Positions 1 through 5,836 of a stretch of DNA of 9,310 nt are shown piece by piece. Both the position numbers and the translations under genes were made by a program. Numbering within the stretch: position 1 is the stretch's first letter; the number at the start of each line of letters is the position of its first letter. Origin of the DNA: Chromatiales bacterium (GTDB taxonomy: Bacteria; Pseudomonadota; Gammaproteobacteria; UBA6429; Thiohalophilaceae). The notes under the pieces are model-generated. The model saw nothing but the letters and a program-made list of their open reading frames with translations. It was not told the origin of the DNA and did not search any database. The stretch lies in assembly GCA_027057985.1 (NCBI GenBank), contig JALUTJ010000392.1, positions 1 to 9,310 of the forward strand, written 5' to 3'.

Positions 1-179
1 GCTCAAGTATTGCAGAGCCGACAAAAAGCCTTATGCCATACTCAATTTTGACCTTCTGACAAAAATAAAACTCCCCGGATATTTTTCTCGCAAAATATCC
101 AGTTACGAGCAAGAAATAAATCTTTGCGTCTTTATGGTGAAAAAAACTGTAGCTCGACTCAAACATAGCGGAGCCGACA
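1..179. repeat. Degenerate direct repeat pair with shared gagccgaca end
   Basis: Two related units lie at 1-23 and 152-179. Each begins with gctc and ends with the identical nine bases gagccgaca (15-23 and 171-179). Inside each unit gctc can pair with gagc, so each could form a small stem. The middles differ in length and sequence. They lie downstream of the 182-residue minus-strand gene, in non-coding DNA. What they are is unknown; the left edge of the window may cut a longer repeat series. Confidence 0.35.
60..100 (-). terminator. Probable intrinsic terminator of the 182-residue gene
   Basis: A perfect 9-bp stem, ggatatttt (77-85) with aaaatatcc (92-100), encloses a 6-base loop. Read on the minus strand it is followed, after a short G run, by a T-rich stretch with one interruption (gttttattttt). 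It sits about 90 bases after the stop codon of the minus-strand gene ending at 192. The stem is A/T rich and the T tract is not directly adjacent, so the call is moderate. Confidence 0.5.
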
Positions 180-191
180 GAATATAAATAT

Positions 192-740
192 TTATTTAAA
201 CAGATTGGGCACCGACTTTTTCAGGTGCTGCATAATATCGCGCACCTCGATTTCAATGACCTGATCCGCAACCCACTTGTTATTCTTGTCGCCCAGTAAC
301 AACGCCACCTTGTCGCCAAAGAAACGCTTCATCGGGAAGCTGGGGCCATCTTTTTCATCGTAGGAAAACTCGGAATACTCGGCAATGCGCTCATTCAGTT
401 GCTCGATAAAGTCCTGGCGGTAGTCTCCATCACCAATCAGATCACGCTTGTTATCCTCGAGGTGCTTGGCTGTTTTCTGAACAAGCTCAGTGAAAAAACG
501 GACCCGCTCATTTTCATCAAAGGATTCAATGGTCATGCGATCGACCATATGAATAATAAAAATCAGGAACTCGGTGATAATTTCCAGTCGCTGCTTCTGC
601 GTTGCGGTTTCAAAATCATTGTTCTCGAGGCTTAACAGGCAGTTACCTGCAATCCGCCAGGCGATAAAAGCAACCGCGCCGGCAATCTCCTCAAGACTAT
701 GGGTTTTGCCTTTTTTACTCCAGCGACTCTTGATTCTCAC
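192..740 (-). CDS. Conserved-looking hypothetical protein, 182 residues
   Basis: I do not recognise this family. The protein begins with a basic stretch (MRIKSRWSKKGK), followed by a segment rich in small and hydrophobic residues (about 16-36). A very hydrophobic stretch (about 55-67, EFLIFIIHMVDR) follows, and the rest is charged and mostly helical in character. There is no signal peptide, and the hydrophobic stretch is too short and too close to charges to be a confident membrane span. No cysteine-based metal or redox motif is seen; the single cysteine is near residue 34. The start codon is GTG; it is chosen because a good ribosome binding site, GAGGA at 747-751, lies six bases upstream. 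The gene is divergent from the 352-residue gene and has a terminator-like hairpin behind it, so it is probably transcribed alone. Function is unknown. Confidence 0.8.
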   Translation of the reverse strand: MRIKSRWSKKGKTHSLEEIAGAVAFIAWRIAGNCLLSLENNDFETATQKQRLEIITEFLIFIIHMVDRMTIESFDENERVRFFTELVQKTAKHLEDNKRDLIGDGDYRQDFIEQLNERIAEYSEFSYDEKDGPSFPMKRFFGDKVALLLGDKNNKWVADQVIEIEVRDIMQHLKKSVPNLFK

Positions 741-804
741 AATAATTCCTCTATAAACAACAATTTACAAAAATTACTTAAAGTAAATAATTTTCTTATT
801 TAAG

Positions 805-815
805 CGCTATTATAC
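805..815 (-). promoter_or_regulatory. Possible -10 element for the 182-residue gene
   Basis: The 11-mer cgctattatac read on the minus strand is gtataatagcg, containing a perfect TATAAT box. It would start transcription about 60 bases before the GTG start at 740. No good -35 box is seen 16-18 bases upstream. The same 11-mer occurs at 3518-3528 in front of another minus-strand orphan gene, which is the main reason to list it. Confidence 0.35.
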
Positions 816-852
816 GTCGCTCCCCCGCTTTCAGCGATGCTTTATTCTGCCT

Positions 853-887
853 TTGACCAGGGGTAAAATATTTGTGTAGTATTTTAC
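853..887 (+). promoter_or_regulatory. Probable sigma70 promoter with overlapping dyad
   Basis: TTGACC (853-858), an 18-base spacer and TAGTAT (877-882) fit a sigma70-type promoter for the gene starting at 936. An 8-bp inverted repeat, gtaaaata (863-870) and tattttac (880-887), overlaps the spacer and the -10 box. This is the place expected for a repressor operator, although it could also be a chance AT-rich dyad. Promoter and operator are inferred from sequence only. Confidence 0.4.
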
Positions 888-935
888 TCAGGTTTTTATC
901 TTGCTCAATATCCCCAAGGGAAGGTACGATAGCTT

Positions 936-1994
936 ATGCCTGTAGACACACCCTCAAAAGAACTGGCAGCGCTTGCCGAGACGGTTCAGCACAACTGCCA
1001 TATTGCCGATGCCCAGCATGCCGGTGATTATACGTTATGTATTTACCTGTTAAAAATGCGCGAGCTGTATCGCTGGGAACAGGGACAGAACTTCTCTACG
1101 CCGCTGCCTAACCAGCAGGTAGGACAATGGCTACGTGAACGTGAAGCACTATGGGATACGCTCGAAGATAATCCGTACAGGGAAATCCCGCTTGCGGGTA
1201 AAAACGTCTCCCCCTTTGAGTCATCTGTGGTCAACCAGCACCTTGAGACGCACGAACTCGTTTACAGTGGTGGCATGGGCATCAATAACCGACCGCATTT
1301 CTTTCTCGCCGAACTGGAACTCCGTGAGCAGCACGATGACTTCACCCTTTATATTGCAGGCCGGGAATATGCTCGCGATATGTCAGCACCGCCGGCCATG
1401 TCTAATAACCGGGAAATCTATATCCGCAAGGAAAGCCTGCGCCGCCTGCTTTGGGAAAAACTGGAAACCTGGCGCTGGAACCGTCCTGATAATGCCCTTG
1501 GCCGCGCCTTTGCCTGCTATGACCTAGAGAACAATCTCGACCAGGCACTGGAACAGATGAGTGAGGCCGAGGTGGACAACGTGGTACAACATGAACGCGG
1601 GGAAATTCAGGCCGGTACTCTGCTGGGTGAAGGCTGGCAATCCCTGCTCTATGATATCCCCTATTCAAAAGCGGCGCTGCAGTTACGCGCAATCCGTGAT
1701 CACCTTGCTGACTGCCTGGTAACCCTGCCTGCTTTGCTGAAAAAGGACAGCGCTCCCAGCTGGCACTTTTATTTTGGCAACCTGAATAACCTGCGCAAGG
1801 ATCTTTTCCCTTCTTTACAACAGGCCTATGACACATGGCTCGATACTGGCTCACTCACTGCAATGAGCCACATCATTGAAAAAGGAAAACAGCACTGGCT
1901 AGCGCTTTGTCAACAAGTGATGCAGGTTGAAAACGAAGATCTGGCGCTACAGCAAAAACAAATTGAAGCCCTGGTCGAAGAAAATCGTTTATAA
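936..1994 (+). CDS. Conserved hypothetical protein, possibly Sfum_1244/DUF6866 family
   Basis: This 352-residue soluble protein has no signal peptide or membrane segment. The N-terminal part contains a pattern (NCHIADAQHAGDYTLCIYLL, then KMRELYRWEQG, about residues 19-51) that I associate from memory with the Sfum_1244 (DUF6866) family, found in sulfate reducers and other proteobacteria. That assignment is not verified. The middle (about 97-180) looks beta-rich and hydrophobic. The last 25-30 residues are rich in Q and E and may form a short helix or coiled coil. The start is ATG, with a purine-rich AGGGAAGG 11 bases upstream, a slightly long spacing. It is the first gene of a plus-strand run with the 2-oxoglutarate oxygenase (51 bases downstream) and the acetyltransferase. 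The biochemical role is unknown. Confidence 0.8.
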   Translation: MPVDTPSKELAALAETVQHNCHIADAQHAGDYTLCIYLLKMRELYRWEQGQNFSTPLPNQQVGQWLREREALWDTLEDNPYREIPLAGKNVSPFESSVVNQHLETHELVYSGGMGINNRPHFFLAELELREQHDDFTLYIAGREYARDMSAPPAMSNNREIYIRKESLRRLLWEKLETWRWNRPDNALGRAFACYDLENNLDQALEQMSEAEVDNVVQHERGEIQAGTLLGEGWQSLLYDIPYSKAALQLRAIRDHLADCLVTLPALLKKDSAPSWHFYFGNLNNLRKDLFPSLQQAYDTWLDTGSLTAMSHIIEKGKQHWLALCQQVMQVENEDLALQQKQIEALVEENRL

Positions 1995-2045
1995 TCTCAA
2001 GCTGCTAAACAATCCCTGCATCCAGCACAAAGAACAGGAATCCCC

Positions 2046-2642
2046 ATGTCAGCTATAAAACCGCTCAGCACGATTCGCGAGGTAAAGGAAAACACCTTTA
2101 TCTTTGAAAAACCGCATTCACTCAGTGATGAACTGTGTGATGAAATGGTACGCCGCTTTGAAGACTCTACTGATGATCACTATGCCGGTCGTATTGGTCA
2201 GACCGCCAATCAGGACAGCAGCATAAAAAAAACTACCGACCTCGTTGTCAGCGGCAAGGAGCACTGGAAAGACATCGACCAGGCGCTGTTTCATTCCCTC
2301 GCCACGGCAATCAAGGAGTTTCGTGAGACTTTTCCTTATTTCAAGGGTCCCTTCAAGGACATGGGCTATGGCATTCAGCGTTACCAGCCCGGTGAATACT
2401 ATCACTGGCATATCGATGGCGGCTCACATGACTTCAGTCAGCGTCAGCTGGTAGCACTGTGGTATCTGAATGATGTCCCCGGTCCCGGTGGTGAAACCGA
2501 ATTCCTGTACCAGGACATTAAAATCAGCCCGAAAAAAGGCAAGCTGGTGTTATTCCCGCCTTTCTGGACCCATGAACATCGGGCTGTGACCGTGAATGAA
2601 GGTGTAAAATATATTGCCACCACCTGGGTTGTCTTTGCCTGA
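2046..2642 (+). CDS. Fe(II)/2-oxoglutarate oxygenase, prolyl-4-hydroxylase type
   Basis: The 198-residue protein has the jelly-roll oxygenase signature. The iron-binding H-x-D is H122-I-D124 (in YHWHIDGG). The distal iron ligand is most likely H178 (in THEHRAV), and K188 ten residues later (GVKYIATTW) fits the lysine that binds the 2-oxoglutarate carboxylate in the prolyl-4-hydroxylase branch. All expected catalytic residues are present, so it should be active. Such enzymes hydroxylate a protein side chain or small molecule using O2 and 2-oxoglutarate; the substrate cannot be told from sequence. The length is normal for a single-domain bacterial member. The ATG start has AGGA six bases upstream. 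It lies 51 bases after the 352-residue gene and 13 bases before the acetyltransferase gene, which suggests one transcript. The protein is predicted to be cytoplasmic. Confidence 0.88.
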   Translation: MSAIKPLSTIREVKENTFIFEKPHSLSDELCDEMVRRFEDSTDDHYAGRIGQTANQDSSIKKTTDLVVSGKEHWKDIDQALFHSLATAIKEFRETFPYFKGPFKDMGYGIQRYQPGEYYHWHIDGGSHDFSQRQLVALWYLNDVPGPGGETEFLYQDIKISPKKGKLVLFPPFWTHEHRAVTVNEGVKYIATTWVVFA

Positions 2643-2655
2643 CTACGACCACGGC

Positions 2656-3087
2656 ATGTTGACTATTGCCACACCCCAAACTGATAAAGAGTTTTCGGAT
2701 TATTATCAGTTGCGCTGGGCGTTATTACGCCAGCCCTGGCAACAACCTCAGGGCAGTGAAAAAGATGAATTTGAATCTCAGGCAATACATCGCTATGCCC
2801 TGCTTGATAATGAGATGGTTGCTGTTGCCCGATTACACACAATAGACAGTAAGTCTGCACAGATTCGTTATATGGCTGTTAAAGCAGAAGTCCAGCGCCA
2901 GGGCATTGCTACAGCGCTACTTACCGAACTTGAGCAACAGGCACGGCAGCAGGAAGTTTCAGAAATTATTCTTCATGCCAGGGAAACTGCGCTGGGTTTT
3001 TATCGAATACACGGTTACAAGGTGATAGAAAAAACACACCTGCTGTACGACGAGATACAACACTTTAAAATGCAAAAAAAACTTTAA
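2656..3087 (+). CDS. GNAT-family N-acetyltransferase
   Basis: From the ATG at 2656 the protein has 143 residues and one GNAT domain. Motif A, the acetyl-CoA pyrophosphate loop, is Q80-R-Q-G83-I-A85 within YMAVKAEVQRQGIATALL. Motif B follows near residues 112-122 (LGFYRIHGYKV). The N-terminal part (DYYQLRWALLRQPW) resembles small ElaA/YitI-like acetyltransferases. The acceptor is unknown. A longer reading frame opens at a TTG at 2614 and overlaps the oxygenase gene. I prefer the ATG at 2656 because the domain starts right there and the overlap disappears; however, no clear ribosome binding site precedes it, so translation may be coupled to the upstream gene, whose stop is 13 bases away. A hairpin follows the stop codon. 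Confidence 0.85.
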   Translation: MLTIATPQTDKEFSDYYQLRWALLRQPWQQPQGSEKDEFESQAIHRYALLDNEMVAVARLHTIDSKSAQIRYMAVKAEVQRQGIATALLTELEQQARQQEVSEIILHARETALGFYRIHGYKVIEKTHLLYDEIQHFKMQKKL

Positions 3088-3101
3088 GCGTCTTTTTGAA
3101 A

Positions 3102-3137
3102 GTCACTTTTATCCTGCAATAACAGCATAAAAGTGAC
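3102..3137. terminator. Hairpin between convergent genes, possible terminator
   Basis: A perfect 11-bp stem, gtcacttttat (3102-3112) with ataaaagtgac (3127-3137), has a 14-base loop. It lies between the acetyltransferase gene (stop at 3087) and the minus-strand gene ending at 3146, where a shared terminator is expected. Neither strand has a clean T run after the stem, so it may be a weak terminator or an mRNA 3'-end stabiliser. Confidence 0.5.
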
Positions 3138-3145
3138 GTTATAAT

Positions 3146-3463
3146 TTAAAGGAAATGAATTTCCTGGATTTCATCGGAAGTGTCGACCACCACACTCTCA
3201 ATCATCGGTGCCTTGCTAAGGATATAGGCAGACATCATGGTAGCGAGATCCATGTTATTCTGCTCCAATGCGGTAACAAGGCGATCTGCCGCAATCTGAC
3301 AACGCTGTTCCGGATTTGGGTTTTCTACCCAGTACCGCCCCATCTGGTAGCCCTTATCGAGATCGGCATCCACCATAGCAAAATAATCCCGTGCTTCTGA
3401 AAGCATGGAGTCCGGTACATTGATATCGGTGCTTTGACCATCAACGGCAATATTCAGTATCAT
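3146..3463 (-). CDS. Small acidic orphan protein, 105 residues
   Basis: I do not recognise this family. The protein is acidic and soluble, with a short N-terminal segment that looks like a beta hairpin (MILNIAVDGQSTDINV). A helical, charged middle follows (about 18-85, including DLDKGYQMGRYWVENPNPEQ and RCQIAADRLVTALEQ), and it ends in ESVVVDTSDEIQEIHFL. It has one cysteine, near residue 54, which does not sit in a recognisable metal or redox motif. The ATG start has AAGGA nine to ten bases upstream. It is divergent from the PKHD-hydroxylase gene over a 92-base spacer and convergent with the acetyltransferase gene. The density of aromatic and glycine positions looks like a constrained family rather than a spurious frame. 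Function is unknown; a link to sulfur oxidation is only suggested by position. Confidence 0.75.
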   Translation of the reverse strand: MILNIAVDGQSTDINVPDSMLSEARDYFAMVDADLDKGYQMGRYWVENPNPEQRCQIAADRLVTALEQNNMDLATMMSAYILSKAPMIESVVVDTSDEIQEIHFL

Positions 3464-3517
3464 TTTAAATCCTTCACTTTATTTAAAACGTAATGCGCTA
3501 TATGCTCATTAGTATAA

Positions 3518-3528
3518 CGCTATTATAC
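3518..3528 (-). promoter_or_regulatory. Probable -10 element for the 105-residue gene
   Basis: The minus strand reads gtataatagcg, with a perfect TATAAT, about 55 bases before the ATG at 3463. A weak -35-like ATTACC lies 17 bases upstream. The identical 11-mer occurs at 805-815. On the plus strand the same bases offer TATTAT, so the element could also serve the PKHD-hydroxylase gene starting at 3556. Confidence 0.4.
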
Positions 3529-3555
3529 ATGACAAACTTACTCAGGTAATCTTTT

Positions 3556-4230
3556 ATGCTTATAACCATACCCGACGTACTGGATAAACAACGAATTGAT
3601 TTTGTGCAACAGGCACTGGAAAACGCTGACTTTGTCGATGGTACCTTATCTGCGGGTATGGCAGCAAAACGGGTCAAGAATAATGAGGAACTGGCTGCAG
3701 ATGAGAAGCTGATGCAGCAGCTCAATAACATTGTCATGGGCTCTCTGGTACAGAATGAGCAGTTCAAGGCGGCTGCCCTGCCGCTGCGTGTCGCTGCTCC
3801 GTTCTATGCCCGCTATAGCAGTGGTATGACCTATGGTGACCACGTTGATGACCCTGTAATGGGCCCGCCGGGGCAACAGTACCGCACCGATGTCTCAACC
3901 ACGGTATTCCTTAATGAGCCCGACGATTACGAGGGGGGTGAACTGGTGGTACAGACTGCGTATGGCCCACAGAAAGTAAAACTGGCCGCAGGTTCTGCCG
4001 TGGTTTACCCCTCTTCCAGCCTGCACCATGTGGCAGAAGTGACCAAAGGTACCCGCCTTGTTGCCGTTACCTGGACGCAGAGCATGGTACGTGACCCGGC
4101 CAAACGTGAACTGCTTTACCAGATGAACCAGGCACGCGAATCGCTGCTAAAAAAACGCCCGGATGATACCGAAACCCGTCAAATTGATGTTGCTTATGTC
4201 AATTTATTTCGCATGTGGTCCGAGTTATAA
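3556..4230 (+). CDS. piuC: PKHD-type Fe(II)/2-oxoglutarate hydroxylase (PiuC/YbiX family)
   Basis: The 224-residue length matches the family norm of about 225. The iron ligands are H96-V-D98 (in YGDHVDDPVMG) and H157 or H158 (in SSSLHHVAEVTKG), with R167 (GTRLVAVTW) fitting the 2-oxoglutarate arginine. The stretch YRTDVSTTVFLNEPDDYEGG, about 109-128, is typical of the family. All catalytic positions are kept. In Pseudomonas and E. coli relatives the gene sits beside TonB-dependent iron-siderophore receptors (PiuA/Fiu) and is iron-regulated. No receptor gene is present here and no clear Fur box was found, so the role in this organism may differ. The true substrate of the family is poorly known. 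The protein is cytoplasmic. The gene is transcribed alone, divergent from the 105-residue gene, and ends at a strong bidirectional terminator. Confidence 0.92.
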   Translation: MLITIPDVLDKQRIDFVQQALENADFVDGTLSAGMAAKRVKNNEELAADEKLMQQLNNIVMGSLVQNEQFKAAALPLRVAAPFYARYSSGMTYGDHVDDPVMGPPGQQYRTDVSTTVFLNEPDDYEGGELVVQTAYGPQKVKLAAGSAVVYPSSSLHHVAEVTKGTRLVAVTWTQSMVRDPAKRELLYQMNQARESLLKKRPDDTETRQIDVAYVNLFRMWSEL

Positions 4231-4253
4231 AATACTGGATAAAATATTCCAGG

Positions 4254-4288
4254 CATGAAAAAAGGCGCTTAAAGCGCCTTTTTTCATG
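4254..4288. terminator. Strong bidirectional intrinsic terminator
   Basis: A 17-bp perfect inverted repeat (arms 4254-4270 and 4272-4288) has the G/C core ggcgc/gcgcc flanked by six A on the left and six T on the right. It therefore works as a rho-independent terminator in both directions. It lies between the stop of the PKHD-hydroxylase gene (4230) and the stop of the convergent 69-residue gene (4301). Confidence 0.93.
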
Positions 4289-4300
4289 TTCAATAACTGA

Positions 4301-4510
4301 TTAGAACCAGCGACTTGAACCTTTTTCTTTATGAGCCATTTCGTCAACCTTGTTGGCCAGCTCCTGGTACTTCTGGGCATAACCGTTTAAAGGGTGACCT
4401 TCCTGGCCAACGAAGTAGTCTTTCGCATCAACACCATTTTCATGTTCATATTCCATGAATTTCTTTTGCATTTCGAGCATTTCTGCGATTAATTTAGCTT
4501 TTTCACTCAT
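4301..4510 (-). CDS. Small charged orphan protein, 69 residues
   Basis: I do not recognise a named family. The protein is highly charged and mostly helical. An amphipathic helix (SEKAKLIAEMLEMQKKFMEY, 2-21) is followed by a turn-rich middle (about 22-43, with GVDAKDYF and EGHPLNGY) and a second helix (44-62), ending in SSRWF. It has no cysteine, no membrane segment and no signal peptide. The ATG start is preceded by GAGGA at a spacing of about nine bases, a ribosome site almost identical to that of the DsrC-like gene upstream. It lies about 150 bases downstream of the DsrC-like gene on the same strand, and transcription ends at the strong terminator. The clean ribosome site, composition and terminator all support a real gene. 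Function is unknown; a partner for the DsrC-like protein is one guess. Confidence 0.78.
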   Translation of the reverse strand: MSEKAKLIAEMLEMQKKFMEYEHENGVDAKDYFVGQEGHPLNGYAQKYQELANKVDEMAHKEKGSSRWF

Positions 4511-4532
4511 TTTAAAATCCTCAGTGTGTTTA

Positions 4533-4552
4533 CTTTTCGACTAGCCGAAAAG
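4533..4552. repeat. Short inverted repeat before the 69-residue gene
   Basis: A 7-bp stem, cttttcg (4533-4539) with cgaaaag (4546-4552), has a 6-base loop. It lies in the untranslated leader just upstream of the minus-strand 69-residue gene. There is no T run on either side, so it is not an obvious terminator. It could stabilise or control a transcript, or be an operator. Confidence 0.35.
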
Positions 4553-4600
4553 CGGAAATTTGTCTGGAACTCATCCTTGCTGCGAAATTTAACAGCACTG

Positions 4601-4620
4601 CCGGGGTCAGACTATACCCC
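4601..4620. repeat. REP-like palindrome, possible remnant
   Basis: The sequence ggggtcagactatacccc (4603-4620) forms a 5-bp ggggt/acccc stem around an 8-base loop. The ggggtcaga core resembles, from memory, REP elements linked to RAYT-type transposases in gammaproteobacteria. Only one copy is present and the match is imperfect. It lies between the stop of the DsrC-like gene and the 69-residue gene. Confidence 0.3.
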
Positions 4621-4658
4621 CTTTAGGCTAGATCAGGGAAAAAATTCCAGAAATTTGC

Positions 4659-4997
4659 TTAGTAACCGCCTTTACGGGTACTTTTTGGCAGACCGGCCAG
4701 TTTACGCCCCTGTTTTGAAGGCATTGCCGGGAACATTTCGTACATGGTCTTGGAGGAAACTTTTTCACCCCATAACTTGCTCATGGCCTTGAGAATGGTA
4801 CGTTCGTTAGGCTCTGCACCGTTGTTATTGACGTGCTCATCACGTAAATACTTCACAACATCCCAGTGACGTTCTGTCATTGGCAGTTCATCAGCATCAG
4901 CCAGTGCCTGTGCCACGTCCAGGTCCCAGTCATTTAAATCTTCCAGGTAACCTTCGTCAGTAGTCGGGATGGTTTTACCGTTTACTTCCAGTGCCAT
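4659..4997 (-). CDS. DsrC/TusE-family protein lacking both redox cysteines
   Basis: The 112-residue protein aligns along its whole length with DsrC. It has the N-terminal V-x-G-K and DEGYLEDLNDWD (14-25), the ERHWDVVKYLRDE segment (42-54) and the C-terminal arm FPAMPSKQGRKLAGLPKST (89-107). In true DsrC this arm carries two cysteines, which form the sulfur-carrying trisulfide with DsrAB; TusE keeps only the last one. Here the first is replaced by R98 and the last by K109, the tail is two residues longer, and no cysteine exists anywhere. It therefore cannot carry sulfur as DsrC does. From memory, cysteine-free members have been called RspA and proposed to be regulatory. The ATG start has GAGGA about eight bases upstream. 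It may be co-transcribed with the 69-residue gene; a 124-base gap separates it from the Cas6-like gene upstream. Confidence 0.92.
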   Translation of the reverse strand: MALEVNGKTIPTTDEGYLEDLNDWDLDVAQALADADELPMTERHWDVVKYLRDEHVNNNGAEPNERTILKAMSKLWGEKVSSKTMYEMFPAMPSKQGRKLAGLPKSTRKGGY

Positions 4998-5084
4998 TAT
5001 AAAATCCTCTAGCGTTTAATGTAGTCTAAATGGTTAAAAAATCGTGTTATTTAGCAATCATCGAAACCGGGCTATATTAACGGG

Positions 5085-5110
5085 CGCTTATTTAACCAGA
5101 AAAATAAGCG
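5085..5110. other. Hairpin downstream of the Cas6-like gene
   Basis: A perfect 9-bp stem, cgcttattt (5085-5093) with aaataagcg (5102-5110), has an 8-base loop. It lies 12 bases after the stop of the minus-strand Cas6-like gene, before the DsrC-like gene. No T run follows it on the minus strand, so it is a poor intrinsic terminator. It could mark an RNA 3' end, be a processing site or be an operator for the DsrC-like gene. Confidence 0.4.
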
Positions 5111-5121
5111 AAATTAAACCC

Positions 5122-5823
5122 TTAATCATCTGAATTAACTGCTTTAATATCCTTTTGTGGCAGAAAAATACCACAGCCGAGTTTGCGCCCCGGGCCAAGC
5201 CCATGCTGTTGCAGGCGTACCGATTCGGCCTTTTCCATTTCGGCCACCATCAGGCTGCGGGTAACCCGTTTCTCACCACTTTGCAGCGTCACCACCCGCT
5301 CCTTTCCAGCCATCATTTTTCTGACGGGAATATCGAGTTTTTTAAGCTCATCATAGGCCCATTGCAGAAACTGGTTTTCATCCATTTCCTTGTCGATAAG
5401 TATTCCCCGGCAAAACGTGGTTGGCAGATCACTGAGTTGCCTGGTACTGCTTTTACCAATTTCAACTGGATAACCCGCTACCTCGATAGTGGAACCCACC
5501 AGTTCTTCCGCATCTTCAAGCCGCTCTTTGGGCAGGCGCAGGATCATTTTCTGCCGCCGGGAGAGATAGATCAGCTCATCAGGATCGGTACTACGCTCCC
5601 AGCCATTGCCAGACTCAGCACCATTAATCGGGTGAATCCCGGCCAGGGGCTCGTCTTCGAGCCATGGCAGGGCCTGAAACAGGCTTTGTGACAGTGCATC
5701 CATGTGCTCCAGTGGCAGGCATTTACAGCGAATGGCATAGGAAACATCGACAATGTCATCAGGAATAACAAACTCTTCCTTCTTTTTGTCTTCATTCCAG
5801 AACAGATTATTCGTCTCTGACAT
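5122..5823 (-). CDS. Cas6/Cmx6-like RAMP protein, not linked to a CRISPR array
   Basis: The 233-residue protein resembles the Cas6/Cmx6 (type I-MYXAN) family as I remember it. Landmarks in order are DVSYAIRCKCLP (26-37), ALPWL...GIHPI (51-66), YLSRRQKMILRLPKERL (86-102), the beta segment VAGYPVEIG (115-123), SLMVAEMEKAESVRLQQHGL (190-209), and the glycine-rich loop GLGPGRKLGCGIFLPQK (208-224), the hallmark of RAMP-fold RNA-binding proteins. H64 in GIHPI or H40 are possible catalytic histidines, but this is inference. The family's usual PHK near the end is PQK here, as far as I recall. Cas6 enzymes cut CRISPR precursor RNA; no repeat array or other cas gene is in the window, so another RNA role is possible. 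The ATG start has AGGG upstream. It is the last gene of an operon, 13 bases after the 62-residue gene. Confidence 0.72.
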   Translation of the reverse strand: MSETNNLFWNEDKKKEEFVIPDDIVDVSYAIRCKCLPLEHMDALSQSLFQALPWLEDEPLAGIHPINGAESGNGWERSTDPDELIYLSRRQKMILRLPKERLEDAEELVGSTIEVAGYPVEIGKSSTRQLSDLPTTFCRGILIDKEMDENQFLQWAYDELKKLDIPVRKMMAGKERVVTLQSGEKRVTRSLMVAEMEKAESVRLQQHGLGPGRKLGCGIFLPQKDIKAVNSDD

Positions 5824-5836
5824 GATAAAAACCCTG

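Noticed and set aside
1402..1854. Open frame of 150 residues on the minus strand within the 352-residue gene
   Set aside because: Composition is cysteine-, proline- and arginine-rich as in antisense noise, and the plus-strand frame is longer with coherent protein features.
2614..2655. Longer start (TTG) for the acetyltransferase
   Set aside because: It would overlap the oxygenase gene and add 14 residues with no domain content; the ATG at 2656 starts the domain directly.
4526..4792. Open frame of 88 residues on the plus strand over the DsrC-like gene end
   Set aside because: It overlaps the conserved C-terminal arm of the DsrC-like protein in antisense, and has no family features.
5085..5121. 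CRISPR repeat array next to the Cas6-like gene
   Set aside because: Only one hairpin is present. No direct repeats with regular spacers occur here or elsewhere in the window.
5155..5691. Open frame of 178 residues on the plus strand opposite the Cas6-like gene
   Set aside because: The minus-strand frame has family motifs and fits the operon; this one has neither motif nor context.
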